Source: Cladopsammia gracilis
Lineage: Eukaryota; Cnidaria; Anthozoa; Scleractinia; Dendrophylliidae
DNA length: 64,000 nt
NCBI GenBank assembly: GCA_022457155.1
Contig: JAJGOT010000357.1
Coordinates: 230,001 to 294,000 of the forward strand
Reading direction: 5' to 3'
Part shown: piece by piece, positions 28,635 to 41,340 of the stretch
Layout of the letters: each line of letters opens with the position of its first letter
How positions within the stretch are numbered: the stretch's first letter is position 1
Translations under genes and position numbers: made by a program
The notes under the pieces: generated by a model
Seen by the model: only the letters and a program-made list of their open reading frames with translations
Told to the model about the DNA's origin: nothing
Databases searched by the model: none

Positions 28635-30246
28635 AAATGTTTGCGGATTGCTGGTCAAGTATAAATAAAATTCAAGGCAGTACTGGTATTACCGGAAGTT
28701 TCTATAGTTCCCATGGTTATGGTTGCTGTTCTAGCGCCAACATGAACATAAACAACGAGACAACCTGAGTGAATTACGTTCTTGTAAAAACGGATTACTC
28801 GATTATGATAACAGTCTGGTGACACAGAAGCGAAAAAGTACGGTTTTCCGCGAAAAGCCCTATGCGATAGCAAACATGTATTTTATTAACTTTCGCTAGC
28901 GTTTCCTATTATGTTCACTGTTAAAATGTTCCTATTAAGCCCATATAACAGCGTTAAAACAAGATTTACTAATTTTTCTGCGGGAGTAATATTTCTGCGG
29001 CGTAAAATTTTGCGGCAGTTTTTTTTTTGCGGATGGAAGGAAATCCGCAAAAATTAACTCCGGCAAAATCAAATTCCTACACGGTAGCCGAAAATGCTGT
29101 CGATGATTTAATCTTCAAAATTATCTTCAAGATCATTTCTTTCAGATATTTAGTTCATATTCAAGACATTGCATCTTGTTTTTGTATGTTTTTTTTTTAT
29201 ATTTTCCGTCGTTACTACATTCGTTTTCTACATACTGTCATTTTCACATTTGGATATTATTACCATTGATGCATGATCGGTCGACCGCAACGAATAATGC
29301 TCCCTGCAGATGTATTAAAAAAAAAACATCAGCAAAAGCTCAAAACTTCTCGGCTCTCCGGCGGAGACATTTTTGTCAGTATTCCATAGAAGTTGAAGGA
29401 TGTCTTTCCCGTCCCTAGCTGTCTAATTTTTGCGATGCAAACTTTTGAAGCCGATAAAACGTCCAACGCTAGCAGCGCTCAAATCATGTCCGAGGGAAAT
29501 CAGATAAAGCCATCTTCTGTCGATCCCTCGTACCTTCGTTTCCTTGCTCTTGTTTCTTTAATTATAACCCCACCGCTAAACAAAACGAACGAGCTATTAA
29601 ATTAAAGTGACTATTTCGCTGGCAGGATTTGAAGAATAACCTATTTCGAGACACAGTTTGTTTACGTTCATTTAGTAAATGAAAATCGGACCATCGGGAA
29701 TCTCTCAACGTGCTAAAATAAGACCTTCGGCAATAAACCAATCAAATGCTCCCATTTTCTGATTGACATGTTGAACACCTCAAAATCGTAATTGACACCT
29801 GTAAATCACGCTAGTTTCACGTGTCGATATATAGCCAATCAGCTGCTGCCATGTCACTAGCCTTCTTTCCCGCCACTGTGAATGAAATGACAACGTTGCT
29901 CGTTGATTTCGCAGTTTGTTGTTCACTTTCGTTCGCTTCAGTTGAATCGCTCTGAAAAAAATAGCGTAAAACAAGTCGGAGAAACTTTATAGCGCCAAAA
30001 ACTCAAGATGGACTCGAACAATGAATTGGAAAAGACTGCGGAAAATTTAGTGAGTGAAGATGTGTCCTTTACTTACGAAGAATACGCAAAAAAAGATGCA
30101 GAGCACATTGGTGAAGTTGTTTTAAAACGAAAACGAAACAAGAAAGCATGTAGGAATACCACTGCTAGAATAGGATGTTTGCACTAGCAGGTTAATTTTA
30201 TCTGTGAGAAAAATTATGGTGGAATGTGGAATATGAGCCAACATCT
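28635..30246 (+). repeat. 1.6-kb tandem duplication, copy 1
   Basis: 1612 bp repeated at 30258-31869 with a constant offset of 1623. It is almost identical, with a few one- or two-base indels (for example an extra CT in copy 2 near 30440). Copy ends are sharp: AAATGTTTGCGGA at the left and CCAACATCT at the right, with 11 bp (AAATAAATCGT) between copies. It contains CCAAT-type promoter words near 29740 and 29835 and a small frame at 30008. Confidence 0.95.
30008..30187 (+). CDS. Possible 59-residue protein or first exon, copy 1
   Basis: The frame begins at ATG 30008 (context AAGATGGAC) and ends with TAG at 30185. It is acidic at first (NNELEKTAENLVSEDVS) and ends basic (LKRKRNKKACRN). Upstream within 300 bp lie CCAAT and GCCAATCA words and an inverted-style promoter region without other frames. 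The same sequence recurs unchanged at 31631-31810. It could be the first exon of a host gene, but a splice donor is not obvious. Low complexity and short length keep confidence low. Confidence 0.35.
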   Translation: MDSNNELEKTAENLVSEDVSFTYEEYAKKDAEHIGEVVLKRKRNKKACRNTTARIGCLH

Positions 30247-30257
30247 AAATAAATCGT

Positions 30258-31869
30258 AAATGTTTGCGGATTGCTGGTCAAGTATAAATAAAATTCAAGG
30301 CAGTACTGGTATTACCGGAAGTTTCTATAGTTCCCATGGTTATGGTTGCTGTTCTAGCGCCAACATGAACATAAACAACGAGACAACCTGAGTGAATTAC
30401 GTTCTTGTAAAAACGGATTACTCGATTATGATAACAGTCTCTGGTGACACAGAAGCGAAAAAGTACGGTTTTCCGCGAAAAGCCCTATGCGATAGCAAAC
30501 ATGTATTTTATTAACTTTCGCTAGCGTTTCCTATTATGTTCACTGTTAAAATGTTCCTATTAAGCCCATATAACAGCGTTAAAACAAGATTTACTAATTT
30601 TTCTGCGGGAGTATATTTCTGCGGCGTAAAATTTTGCGGCAGTTTTTTTTTTGCGGATGGAAGGAAATCCGCAAAAATTAACTCCGGCAAAATCAAATTC
30701 CTACACGGTAGCCGAAAATGCTGTCGATGATTTAATCTTCAAAATTATCTTCAAGATGATTTCTTTCAGATATTTAGTTCATATTCAAGACATTGCATCT
30801 TGTTTTTGTATGTTTTTTTTTATATTTTCCGTCGTTACTACATTCGTTTTCTACATACTGTCATTTTCACATTTGGATATTATTACCATTGATGCACGAT
30901 TGGTCGACCGCAACGAATAATGCTCCCTGCAGATGTATTAAAAAAAAAACATCAGCAAAAGCTCAAAACTTCTCGGCTCCCCGGCGGAGACGTTTTTGTC
31001 AGTATTCCATAGAAGTTGAAGGATGTCTTTCCCGTCCCTAGCTGTCTAATTTTTGCGATGCAAACTTTTGAAGCCGATAAAACGTCCAACGCTAGCAGCG
31101 CTCAAATCATGTCCGAGGGAAATCAGATAAAGCCATCTTCTGTCGATCCCTCGTACCTTCGTTTCCTTGCTCTTGTTTCTTTAATTATAACCCCACCGCT
31201 AAACAAAACGAGCGAGCTATTAAATTAAAGTGACTATTTCGCTGGCAGGATTTGAAGAATAACCTATTTCGAGACACAGTTTGTTTACGTTCATTTAGTA
31301 AATGAAAATCGGACCATCGGGAATCTCTCAACGCGCTAAAATAAGACCTTCGGCAATAAACCAATCAAATGCTCCCATTTTCTGATTGACATGTTGAACA
31401 CCTCAAAATCGTAATTGACACCTGTAAATCACGCTAGTTTCACGTGTCGATATATAGCCAATCAGCTGCTGCCATGTCACTAGCCTTCTTTCCCGCCACT
31501 GTGAATGAAATGACAACGTTGCTCGTTGATTTCGCAGTTTGTTGTTCACTTTCGTTCGCTTCAGTTGAATCGCTCTGAAAAAAATAGCGTAAAACAAGTC
31601 GGAGAAACTTTATAGCGCCAAAAACTCAAGATGGACTCGAACAATGAATTGGAAAAGACTGCGGAAAATTTAGTGAGTGAAGATGTGTCCTTTACTTACG
31701 AAGAATACGCAAAAAAAGATGCAGAGCACATTGGTGAAGTTGTTTTAAAACGAAAACGAAACAAGAAAGCATGTAGGAATACCACTGCTAGAATAGGATG
31801 TTTGCACTAGCAGGTTAATTTTATCTGTGAGAAAAATTATGGTGGAATGTGGAATATGAGCCAACATCT
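30258..31869 (+). repeat. 1.6-kb tandem duplication, copy 2
   Basis: Second copy of the unit at 28635-30246, in direct orientation. After the right end the sequence diverges at CTCAGAGTAATTTACC, so this copy keeps the ancestral or alternative downstream context. Near identity implies recent duplication or a haplotype duplication in the assembly. Confidence 0.95.
31631..31810 (+). CDS. Possible 59-residue protein or first exon, copy 2
   Basis: Identical in sequence to the frame at 30008-30187. If a gene, this copy might be the one with the native downstream sequence, since the region after 31869 is unique. Confidence 0.35.
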   Translation: MDSNNELEKTAENLVSEDVSFTYEEYAKKDAEHIGEVVLKRKRNKKACRNTTARIGCLH

Positions 31870-32599
31870 CTCAGAGTAATTTACCTACGGTACAGCGAAT
31901 TTATTGTGGAAGGACAAGCAATTACCAAATCGTGCAGTGAGAGACACTTTAGTTACAACAAAAGCAGCTTAAAAGACCTTTTCGTAAATTTCCTGGACTC
32001 TTAGAGGATCTTAAGTTCATTCAGTTTTGGAATCGAATAGGAACCCTTCATGGCTGGACAATTCAAATTGAAATTGTGAGTTTATACTGTGTGTTATGAT
32101 TTCATTTGCAAATTGTTTGTTTGAATTGAACATTAAACTCGTTTGCCTTTATGCTTGTTATTCATCGCTTATTGTGAATTAAAATTCATTCAGAAATGAA
32201 TAATGTGGAATGTTTGTGTTATTTTACGTAATTAATGTGTGGGGGTTATACGGAAATCTTGCCTAAAATTCTGTTTTCATGTTCAACTCGTTATCTCACG
32301 AGTCAGAGTTTAGCACTCGAAGAAAAATTTCATATCTCAGCGCTCCAATGAAAGCTTTTTATTTATATTTATATGCTGATACTCGGCTAAAACATTTGTT
32401 GTATTTAACTTGATTAATTTAACGGAATGAATTTGAAATGAGTTGTGCTACAATTAATCTGATGAACTATGAAATTTATTTTCAAAAGCAAATTTCATGT
32501 TTTTGTCAAATCAACTGACAAGAGAAGGAAAAACAGAAAAACCAAGAACTGAATATTAAATTTACTGTAAACAAATTGTAAAAACATTGGAAAACTTAC
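31870..32599. other. Host sequence, intron side of the NLR exon
   Basis: No coding region seen. The part near 32500-32599 is intronic sequence of the minus-strand gene, beginning at its splice donor (GTAAGT on the minus strand at 32599-32594). Confidence 0.5.
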
Positions 32600-33850
32600 G
32601 TGGTAGGATGAGTACAATTCACAGATTTTGCTGTGATGAACAGCTGTTGTCAAATCATCCGCTTGTTTTCTTGTCATTTTAACATCGTTAAGCACCAGTG
32701 TCTTCAGGTCAGGAACAGAGCTGAGGTTTTCAGTTACAAAACTGACTCCTTCACCAAGAACAGGGTTAAAAGACAAGTCGAGGTAAAACAATTTAGGAAC
32801 TTTATACAAAGATTCGGCGATAAAACCAGCTGCATTGGCTGTCACATTGATGCTCCTAAGTGTTAATATCTCCAGTCTGTTCGTGAATTTTATATTCTTC
32901 AGCAGATTCTTTGTCAACTCAGCATCACACGCGTCAGCATCTTCACCCCAAACCCGTATCACTCGTGGTGCGGTAACAAGAGACAGTGCATCAGTGAGAA
33001 TTTTCATCACTGACCTACCCACAAAATAAGCAATAATGTCCCTAACCATTGACAAGCAATGATTAGAATAAGAGTTGCTGTCAGAGGTCTTGGTAAAACG
33101 CAAACCTGTTGTGTGTTCCTGTTCGTTTGACTCGACGCCATTACGTTTTCTGTTCTTCGTTACGGTGGACTCCGGTGCAACTATGACTTCCTTTATCATT
33201 TCAGTGGGAAAAGGGCGGTCAATGCAGCTAAAATAAAGATAAGAGCTCTGTTCTTTCTTTAAGAAAAACTCGTCTACTGGACGAAATTTATGATTTTTAA
33301 GAAATTCCGATGCTTTCTTTTCCCCCGAACAGCAAACAACAACTGCATTTAAATCTTCCACTATCGTAATTAAGTTAGTATAATCCTTTAATGGATGCTT
33401 GTTATCTTTATCATCACAGAAAAACATGTAATTTAAAGTGCCGGTGGTTTTCAACAAGTGTTCACTGGCAATAATATGCAGCTGGGAGGAATTTATTAAT
33501 AGGACACCTTGTACAGAAGAAAGAAACGCAGGAAAGAGCTCTCGTCTCCACTCGGCCGAACAGCAAAAGAAACACTGTCCACAAAGCGTTAAAAACCTTT
33601 TTTGTTCGTATGACAAATCCCACAGTGAAGGTGGTTCCATGAAGTTGTAGTCTGTGAAGCCTTCCTTTTCTGCTGAAATCCTTAAGTGATTAAGAACCTT
33701 ACTAGCCGCTTCTCCTGATGACTCAGAGGCACATTTGAAATCTTCGTCCATTTCGAGGATCTTTTTAATCGAGTCAACTTTAAACAGCTCTTCTATGAGA
33801 AACCATGCATCCAGATATTCATGTAGAGATTTGTGGAAAAAAGAACACCC
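32600..33850 (-). CDS. NLR-type receptor, one large exon (NACHT tail plus LRRs)
   Basis: Exon of about 1250 bp bounded by a plausible acceptor (AG before 33850) and a consensus donor (GTAAGT from 32599). It reads through from an FFHKSLHEYLDAWFL motif, the typical end of the NACHT helical region in NLRs, to leucine-rich repeats of the ribonuclease-inhibitor type (LEILTLRSINVT, LFYLDLSFNPVL, LKTLVLNDVKMT, each about 28 residues). Between them is a region without a clear domain. NLRs of this layout are greatly expanded in corals and act in innate immune sensing. The NACHT nucleotide-binding exon is not found within the neighbouring 3 kb, so the gene is either widely spaced or partial. Confidence 0.8.
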
Positions 33851-36800
33851 TGATTACGATTTAAACTTGACATATTTAATTTAAATAATCCAACATCAAT
33901 TAATTTATTGATTAAATCATCAGGTCAGGTGATTATTTTAAAGTTAAATAATTTAATTGATTGAAACTCTCAGAGGAGGACACATGAGAAAACAGTCAAG
34001 ACAGTCAATGCCACAAAATTTTAAGACTTTAGCAAAAACAAAACTGTTACATAAATTATGTCGAGAAATTTTCAAAACGTGTCAAAGGGCCACTAAGGTA
34101 ATATGTCAGTACTTGTAAAAAAAAGAAGTTAACATTGTAAGTTAAAATACAAGCTGAAAATTTAATCTTGGAGAACTGAGGACCAAGAGTTATAGAAGAT
34201 GCTTGAAAGTTTTTTTCAGTAGAAATTTAAACCAAACTGAACATAATTTTTCACAACTGATGACTGTTTCTCACCTAATTATTAGTCCAGTCATGTGGTG
34301 AGCTTATAAAAAATTGGATCACGCTCTCTGTCCCCTGTGCACCTGCCCAGCAGTCACCCCAGCAAAATTTCTATGTCCTCAAAAAGTGACACAGGCTGCA
34401 GTAAGGAGCATCAGCCCAATAAATGTTACTATAGCAACAATACCTTGGCCACTTTTGAGACTACCAAATCAATCAGACTGCAAATTATGCTTATTAATGT
34501 TTAGCCAGGGGGTGGGGGGGACATCAAAATCATTATGACTACCTGGTAGAAATTTGAAAACAATGGTCTGATGTTCTGTCCACATGCAGTAAATTGTGGC
34601 ATTGCATGTATTTAACTTTACTCCCACAGTCATATTCACATTGAAAAACAATATTGCAACAACGAACAATGACATTCTCTCTGTGGTGATAATCATTCTA
34701 TATTTTGTACTGCACATGACTGTGAAAATTCTGCAAAATCTACAGATTTATAATTGTTCCCTCTAACTAGAACAAAACTAGTGGACACCATGTTTTCCAC
34801 AGAGCCTGGCACCCTGCATTTTATTATGATGTATATTATGCAAAAAAGGTTTATCTGCTAATTTTGAATTTCAATCCCCCCCTCCCCAATGAAGCTACAT
34901 TTGTATAAAGAGGAATAAGAGACTTCCTCTTACATGTACCTTGGTCATGATGAGCTTGCTGGCTTGCACCTGAACACCCGGCAACATCAGCTGCAACAGT
35001 ACCACTTGTACCACTCACCCCTCCCTGTTCAAGGCCTTAAAGGACAAACAGAAAGGTAGTCAGTTAAGGAGGGAGAAACTTAACTACAAAGTGGTTGCTA
35101 TGGAAGGGTTCCAAATGTCATATAATGAGTTTCTTTACTTTCTTGCCTATGATGTTTGGTCAGGTTCATTCTGTCAATGCCACCGTCAAATTTCATGAGT
35201 CACAGCCATACTGGTATTTGGTAAGTCACGTGACCAGAACATAAAAACCAATGGCTTAAGAACATAATAAAAAACAGTAGCATAGATTTGTTAAAATTCA
35301 TGTTACCGAAACAGCTATGACGTCATAAAGGTGCATTTTAATACATTTTCTTTAACAAATTTTCTTTTCTTCGCCTACTGGTTCCATGCTAGCAGATTTA
35401 AAAACGTTGAATTGCTCATGATTCGCCAAAAAAACAACAACACTATTTTATCTTGTTTCCTTTGAGTTTTTGTGCTTTATCATTCTTACATGTATGTGCA
35501 GTTGGAAACTGGCACTATTTACGCAGAACTATAATATTGTATTTTTTTAAATTATTGATGGTGAATTGCATACCATGTGGTTTAAATTTATTTCTGGTTT
35601 GACATTCTATAGATCCGTTTAATTTTTACATGTGCAGCTGCTTAATTATATTAGGGGGCAGGCCAGGCTGATTCATGACTGCACTTTTTTCAGTACATTG
35701 TCTAAATCATTCTTACTTCGCTTTTTTGGCTCCTCTTTTAAAAAGGACTTTCCTTGCCTTTTTGACATCTCTATACCACTATGTAAGGAACCCAACCTGT
35801 AAGAAAAGTGTATGTCAAATTAATCCTACCACTTTATCATATCAATTATCAAACAAGGAATGCAGTTATGTGCATGTGTATATGTTGTGGTATATGTATT
35901 TATTTATTGTTCAATTTAATAATTGAAGGGCTAGGTGGAAAACTATGCTAAGTGAATATTTAAATAACAGACTCTGAGTTGTTGTAGTACAGTTGTATAT
36001 AATTGAAGGGCTACAGCGTAGGTGGAAAACTATGCTAAGTGAGTATTTTTTAGTTTCTACTAACTATAATATAAGTTGTTGTTACCAGATTAAATCACTC
36101 TCGTATCTTAAAAAATCTCAAATGAGTCAATATCTGAAGTCTACTTTTAAGTTTTGAATTTCAATGTGTGGTCACCTCCTGAACTCACGCACTCACTCAC
36201 TAGCAACTGGCAACCAAACTTTGAAATTCAATCTAAGCCAATTCACGTTCCTTAATGATCTCAGTACATGTAAGTGATAGGAATTTAATAGTGAACCTTT
36301 TTGTTGTGTCCTGTCTTGTAAATCAGTGTCAGACTGGATAACCATGAAAAATTGATCTCAGTTTAATTCAGTGTCCGCGTGTTCAACCATTTAAATCCAT
36401 GCATAATAATTGTACACTGCATCCTCACACAAGAGAGTCTTTAATAATCCCATTATTTTGTTGTGTTAACCAAATTTTACCGAGTGAGCCACAACTTATT
36501 TTAATATTTTTTTCATTTTAATTAACAGTTAAAAACTTCAGTTAAAAATTTATTGCTTTAAAAAAAATCTTAGTCATATCAAAATTAAGAAGTATTAAAA
36601 AACAGATCAATTTTGATTCCAAAATGTTTATGGATTTGTAGAGAATTTAAAACTACAGTACACATCTGGTATAAATTTGAAGTAGAACTGAGCATTCTGT
36701 TCAAGAGTTATTAAAATATTTTAAAGGGAAATAAGCATTAAAGATTTTTAGTAAAAATGTATGGAGGGGCCATCTTAAGCTTCTTGGTCGCCCAAAAAAT

Positions 36801-37090
36801 AAGCTCTTGCAAGCGACACCAACACGGCAGCAAAAACTTCAAAATACACCACAAACCTCATCACAAAAGATATCATTCACTTATATACTGGATGACGCTA
36901 TAAATTCCATTAAATCGGTTTATAAGCATAGATAATGCGAGAATAACTTTCAACTGGTTTGTTATTTTGTTTGTTTTCATGGCTTAGGCCATCCCCATAA
37001 AACCTTTCGTTTCCCATCGCCCGCCCGACCAACCCATATTTTTTTGGAATTTAAGTAAAAAAAAATTCAGATACATAATGTACACTGTCT
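33851..37090. other. Host sequence, no recognisable gene
   Basis: Probably intronic or intergenic. Minor features: a near-duplicate of a 35-base AGGTGGAAAACTATGCTAAGTGA segment at about 35930 and 36020, and pyrimidine-rich patches. No upstream NLR exon was identified. Confidence 0.5.
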
Positions 37091-37742
37091 GACCACAGGA
37101 AACCCAAGCGTAATGTTTGCATATTAATGATATTTGAAAATGTAAGACATTGTATGGAATTTCGAATTCAACGTTTTAAGCAATATATAAAATCAAAATT
37201 GCTGATTAAAATCGTTGAAACATTTACTGGTGTCGTATTCTATCTTTATACAGTGTTTCTACGCTATTTGAACGATTTTTAGTCCATTTATCTTACCTTG
37301 TATTATATAATGGAAAGGAAGGAGAGTTCGGAGCTTTCGGCGTTCGACACGTGTCCACAAATGGCTCATTTTTCGCACAAAAATAGGTGCTGCTCCCATT
37401 CTGACTGGTCGTCCTCACAGTAGAATAACGTTAAATTGCATTTCTTCGAACAACTTGAACATCCCTTGTTGATTATGACGAATAAGCCGCTCCACAAAAT
37501 CACATAGCACTGCAAAATAGGCGCCAGAGAGCGTGAAGGGCAGAAGAGACCACGGTGCGCGGTCAACACTGGGTACCAGAGTAAAATCAAACCCCACAGG
37601 TAAGGGAACGTTCAATTTTGTCAACCTGTCATTTTTGTTGCGCCTACAGCTGTACCACCCGGTGAGGATCAAGTTGTCATTCTGCTGGTCATGCTTTCAA
37701 CGTTAAAACGGTCTCTTGAAGAGGAGGAGACAAGGAAGAAGC
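37091..37742 (+). repeat. Left arm of a 2-kb inverted duplication
   Basis: The inverse of 38431-39058, at more than 90 percent by eye, from GACCACAGGAAACCC inward to GACAAGGAAGAA. The minus strand carries a frame (37415-37672) whose C-terminal 68 residues (from RLTKLNVPLP onward) recur on the plus strand of the other arm. Arms are separated by about 690 bp that are not inverted. Confidence 0.92.
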
Positions 37743-38430
37743 GACGGAAAACGGACCGTGTATCTGTTTCCTTCTTTACGTCTATTAGTAAAACATTTAC
37801 CAACATTACATTTACATTGAGCTCGGTTCAGCTCTTACGCTTTTGCAAGACATTGAATTTTTTCTTTATGTAATAAGGGCCTGGTTGCACTACAGTCAAA
37901 AACAAAAATTAGCCCGTGCAAAAATCGAGGAAAACAAAAGAAACCGTTCTGGTGGGACACGCTTTTTTGTAGAATGTGTTTGTTTTTATGTCATAACACG
38001 CAAATATAGGCTGTGTTTTCACGAGGCGGTTTTTCTCGCTTAACATTCCTGTAGATATATTTTCTTTTGTTAAGACAATAGAAAATTAGAACACAAAAGA
38101 ACGACAATACAATGCCCTTCTTTGTTGTTTAATTGCCGACAAGCTTAAGCGACCTGGTTTGCTCGCTCGTGAAAACACGGCCATAATCTGCCAAATTAAT
38201 TTCAGGCACCCACGTGCAAATGTTTTTTGTTTTACTGATACAGCATTTAATTACCGATATAAAATAACATTAATTTTTGTAAACAAAAAGCACACTTTTA
38301 CCTCGAATAGCGTATGGCGTGTTTCACAACAGTGACAAAGCACAATTCAGTTGCACGGTTTACGTTTTCACAAAAAATAAAAACAATAAAATGTCAATTG
38401 ACATTTTACCGTTTTTACTTTTTCAATCTT
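37743..38430. other. Spacer of the inverted duplication
   Basis: Unpaired spacer without a gene. AT-rich, with several AAACA and TTTTGT words. Confidence 0.4.
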
Positions 38431-39058
38431 TTCTTCCTTGTCTCCTCCTCTTCAAGAGGCCGTTTTAACGTCGAAAGCATGACCAGCAGCCTCACCGGAT
38501 GGTAGGCGCAACAAAAATGACAGGTTGACAAAATTGAACGTTCCCTTCCCTGTGGGGTTTGATTTTACTCTGGTACCCAGTGTTGACCGCGCACCGTGGT
38601 CTCTTCTGCCCTTCACGCTCTCTGGCGCCTATTTTGCAGTGCTATGTGATTTTGTGGAGCGGCTTATTCGTCATAATCAACAAGGGATGTTCAAGTTGTT
38701 CGAAGAAATGCAATTTAACGTTATTCTACTGTGAGGACGACCAGTCAGAATGGGAGCAGCACCTATTTTTGTGCGAAAAATGAGCCATTTGTGGACACGT
38801 GTCGAACGCCGAAAGCTCCGAACTCTCCTTCCTTTCCATTATATAATACAAAGTAAGATAAATGGACTAAAAATCGTTCAAATAGCGTAAAAATATTGTA
38901 TAAAGATAGAATACGACACCAGTAAATGTTTCAACGATTTTATTCAGCAATTTTGATTTTATATATTGTTTAAAACGTTGAATTCGAAATTCCATACAAT
39001 GTCTTATATTTTCAAATATCATTAATATGCAAACATTACACTTGGGTTTCCTGTGGTC
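38431..39058 (-). repeat. Right arm of a 2-kb inverted duplication
   Basis: Complement of 37091-37742. A short block present in the left arm (AACTTGATCC ... ACAGCTG near 37650-37680) is partly missing here. The frame at 38525-38731 encodes the same peptide with one leucine-phenylalanine change, so both arms keep the frame. This may be a foldback element carrying a captured exon, or simply a recent inverted duplication. Confidence 0.92.
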
Positions 39059-39419
39059 TGACAAGCAAAATTTTACTTTTTAAACATGTGATCAAGACTT
39101 TCTTTTAAATAGAAATCTTTTGTATATTATGGTGCACGATTCCACGGTTTTGCATTGCGCATCACTTACTGCGCATAATTTCTTGCGTCATTAGAACGTG
39201 CACACGCGCACACACATTTAGAACACAGAGTTTTTCCTTGAGACTAAGCTCGCAAAAAAATAAGTGGCTGTTTTCTTCTTTTTCATCCTTTCTAATCAAG
39301 TACCCAAAACCTTTGTATGAGAAGACTTATTAAATTTCTATTGTTGGAAATTTGAACTATTTTTATTTCATTTATTTGTAAACTTTCACTTTCCTTAGTT
39401 AATAGACTTAGTCTTTATT
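39059..39419. other. Host sequence, no recognisable gene
   Basis: Nothing recognisable, apart from CACACGCGCACACAC near 39200. Confidence 0.4.
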
Positions 39420-39540
39420 TCTTATATTTTGTATGCATTGTCCCGCCTCGAATAGCCTTGCTATAGCTAGCTGCGGGCAATACTTTTGTAATTTTATTTG
39501 TTTAGTAATAAAGTTTTGTTGCTGTTGTTGAACTGCAGTT
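39420..39540 (+). repeat. 3' tail of an L2/CR1-like LINE
   Basis: CCCGC ... GCTAGCTGCGGG forms a short stem-loop (about 39443-39477), followed by a T-rich tail, AATAAAG and a TTGCTGTTGTTG microsatellite. This is the usual 3' end of L2-like non-LTR retrotransposons in marine invertebrates. No adjoining reverse transcriptase was seen upstream, so this is a severely 5'-truncated insertion. Confidence 0.55.
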
Positions 39541-41340
39541 TCTTTGTTTTGCATTTTAGTAATCAGGAAAACGGATTTTGTCTGATATTTGCTTAGCGCT
39601 AAGCCTTCTCTGACTGAAACGAATGTAAAAAGTTTACCTATGTCCAACACAATGTATGCGAAGTCTTCTTTTTTTAAGCATGTTCTCATGAGTTTTTGAG
39701 TTTTGAGGAGTTTTCAAATAATGGCAATGCACTTCGATAACAACACTGCTAAAATGAAAAAAACTTTGGACTTGTTCTTCGTGCAATTTTCTATGCTGAT
39801 TGTTATTATAATTTCAACCCGTGAGGTACGCTTGAGTCTTTGACGTCACTTTCTCCCATTCGCAACCATGCCTTGGAACAAGGTTGATTTAAATGGCGGA
39901 AGTAAATTCTCAGAAATAAATGTTAAAATAAAATGACTTCTGATGTTCGTAATGGATTGAAATTTGGCAAGATGAGTAAGAAAGTCGAATTGTACACGAA
40001 AATGTAAAAAAATGAAAATCAAAAATTTGATCACAGGGGCACTTTAATCAAATTCAGTTGTATTGGTTTCAGTGTAGGGAAAAACTGAAAAACCCAGAGA
40101 GAAAATTACCTGGCAAGAATGTACATGTAAACCAACGAAAAAAAATTATTGTAATTGCCAGGAAAGCAAGGATTGTTTCACACTGACACAGTCATTTCTG
40201 GCTTTCCTGGATTTCATTCTGATGAACAAAATCCACACTTTCCACAAAAGCCAGGAGTGATGTCACTTGCTGTTATTACACTTGCTTGATATTACATGAC
40301 GTAGTGACTGACTGTGTACTGAGTGAATGTCATTTCAGTCTGTCAGTCTAAATTCATAATAAAAATTGTTAAATTTTGAAAAAGTCTGTCGGCTGTCAGT
40401 TATAAAATAAAAAAGGCCTAAAATTAATTTTGACATACTGTAGTATGGTTATGCTCCGACCCTTTCAATTACTCAGTGGCTGTTGATTTTGTTCAGAAGG
40501 TTTCTATTTTGTCCTCAATGTTTTTACATGAACTAACTAAACAGCTAAGGCAGCTGTAATATGTCAGTTTGGGTGACATATTCTGCAGATTGATGGCTTT
40601 GAATTCATAGTTTTACAGTGAAGTAGAAAACATTATTCTACAGCTTTTAATGACACAGGAATATATTAATCACTTACCTTTGTTTTTAAACTGTTACACA
40701 ACTGTATTACAAAGTGTCACTTGCCGAATGAATTCCTGAAAAACATGTGTAAATAAAATGAGAAAATGTGTCAAAATATATAAGCAATAAAAATAAATTG
40801 AGGTATTTTTTTTCCTGTGTATGATACATTCATTTGTCATTTGTGCACTGCATAAATCAAAGGCTCCTTAATGAGCCAACTTGTGAATATGAAATGCTCT
40901 AAATAAAAAGATTCTTCACTCAAAAGTTCATGGTATATCACTTGAGGAACAGATCCATATATATTAAAGTTGAATTTTAGCTGTGTCACCGGGGTAAATA
41001 AATTAAATGAAAAAACTCGCCATGGACAGATTTTCAGAGCCAAATGTTTTAGAAATAATTAATTAAAAGTAATTAAATTAAGACTTTCGATAAAGGTTGC
41101 CGATTTCATCAATTCATCAATCATTGCATGTACTGTACAGTATAGGGGAGTTCAACCCCGCCCCAGGGAAATAAATTGCCTCTTGCAAGAAAGTCGGAAG
41201 CAGGGTGTGCTTTGTATTTGATCTAATTTACAATTTTAATGGCAACTTACAAAAATACAAGACAAAAGAAAAATGCCATAAGGATAGTCCACAAAAGAGT
41301 CAAAGACCCCATACTCAGACAGACCACCTACATGTAGCTG
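39541..41340. other. Host sequence, no recognisable gene
   Basis: No gene or named repeat seen. ACTGACTGTGTACTGAGTGA and AGTCTGTCAGTC words near 40310-40350 hint at old simple repeats. Confidence 0.45.
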
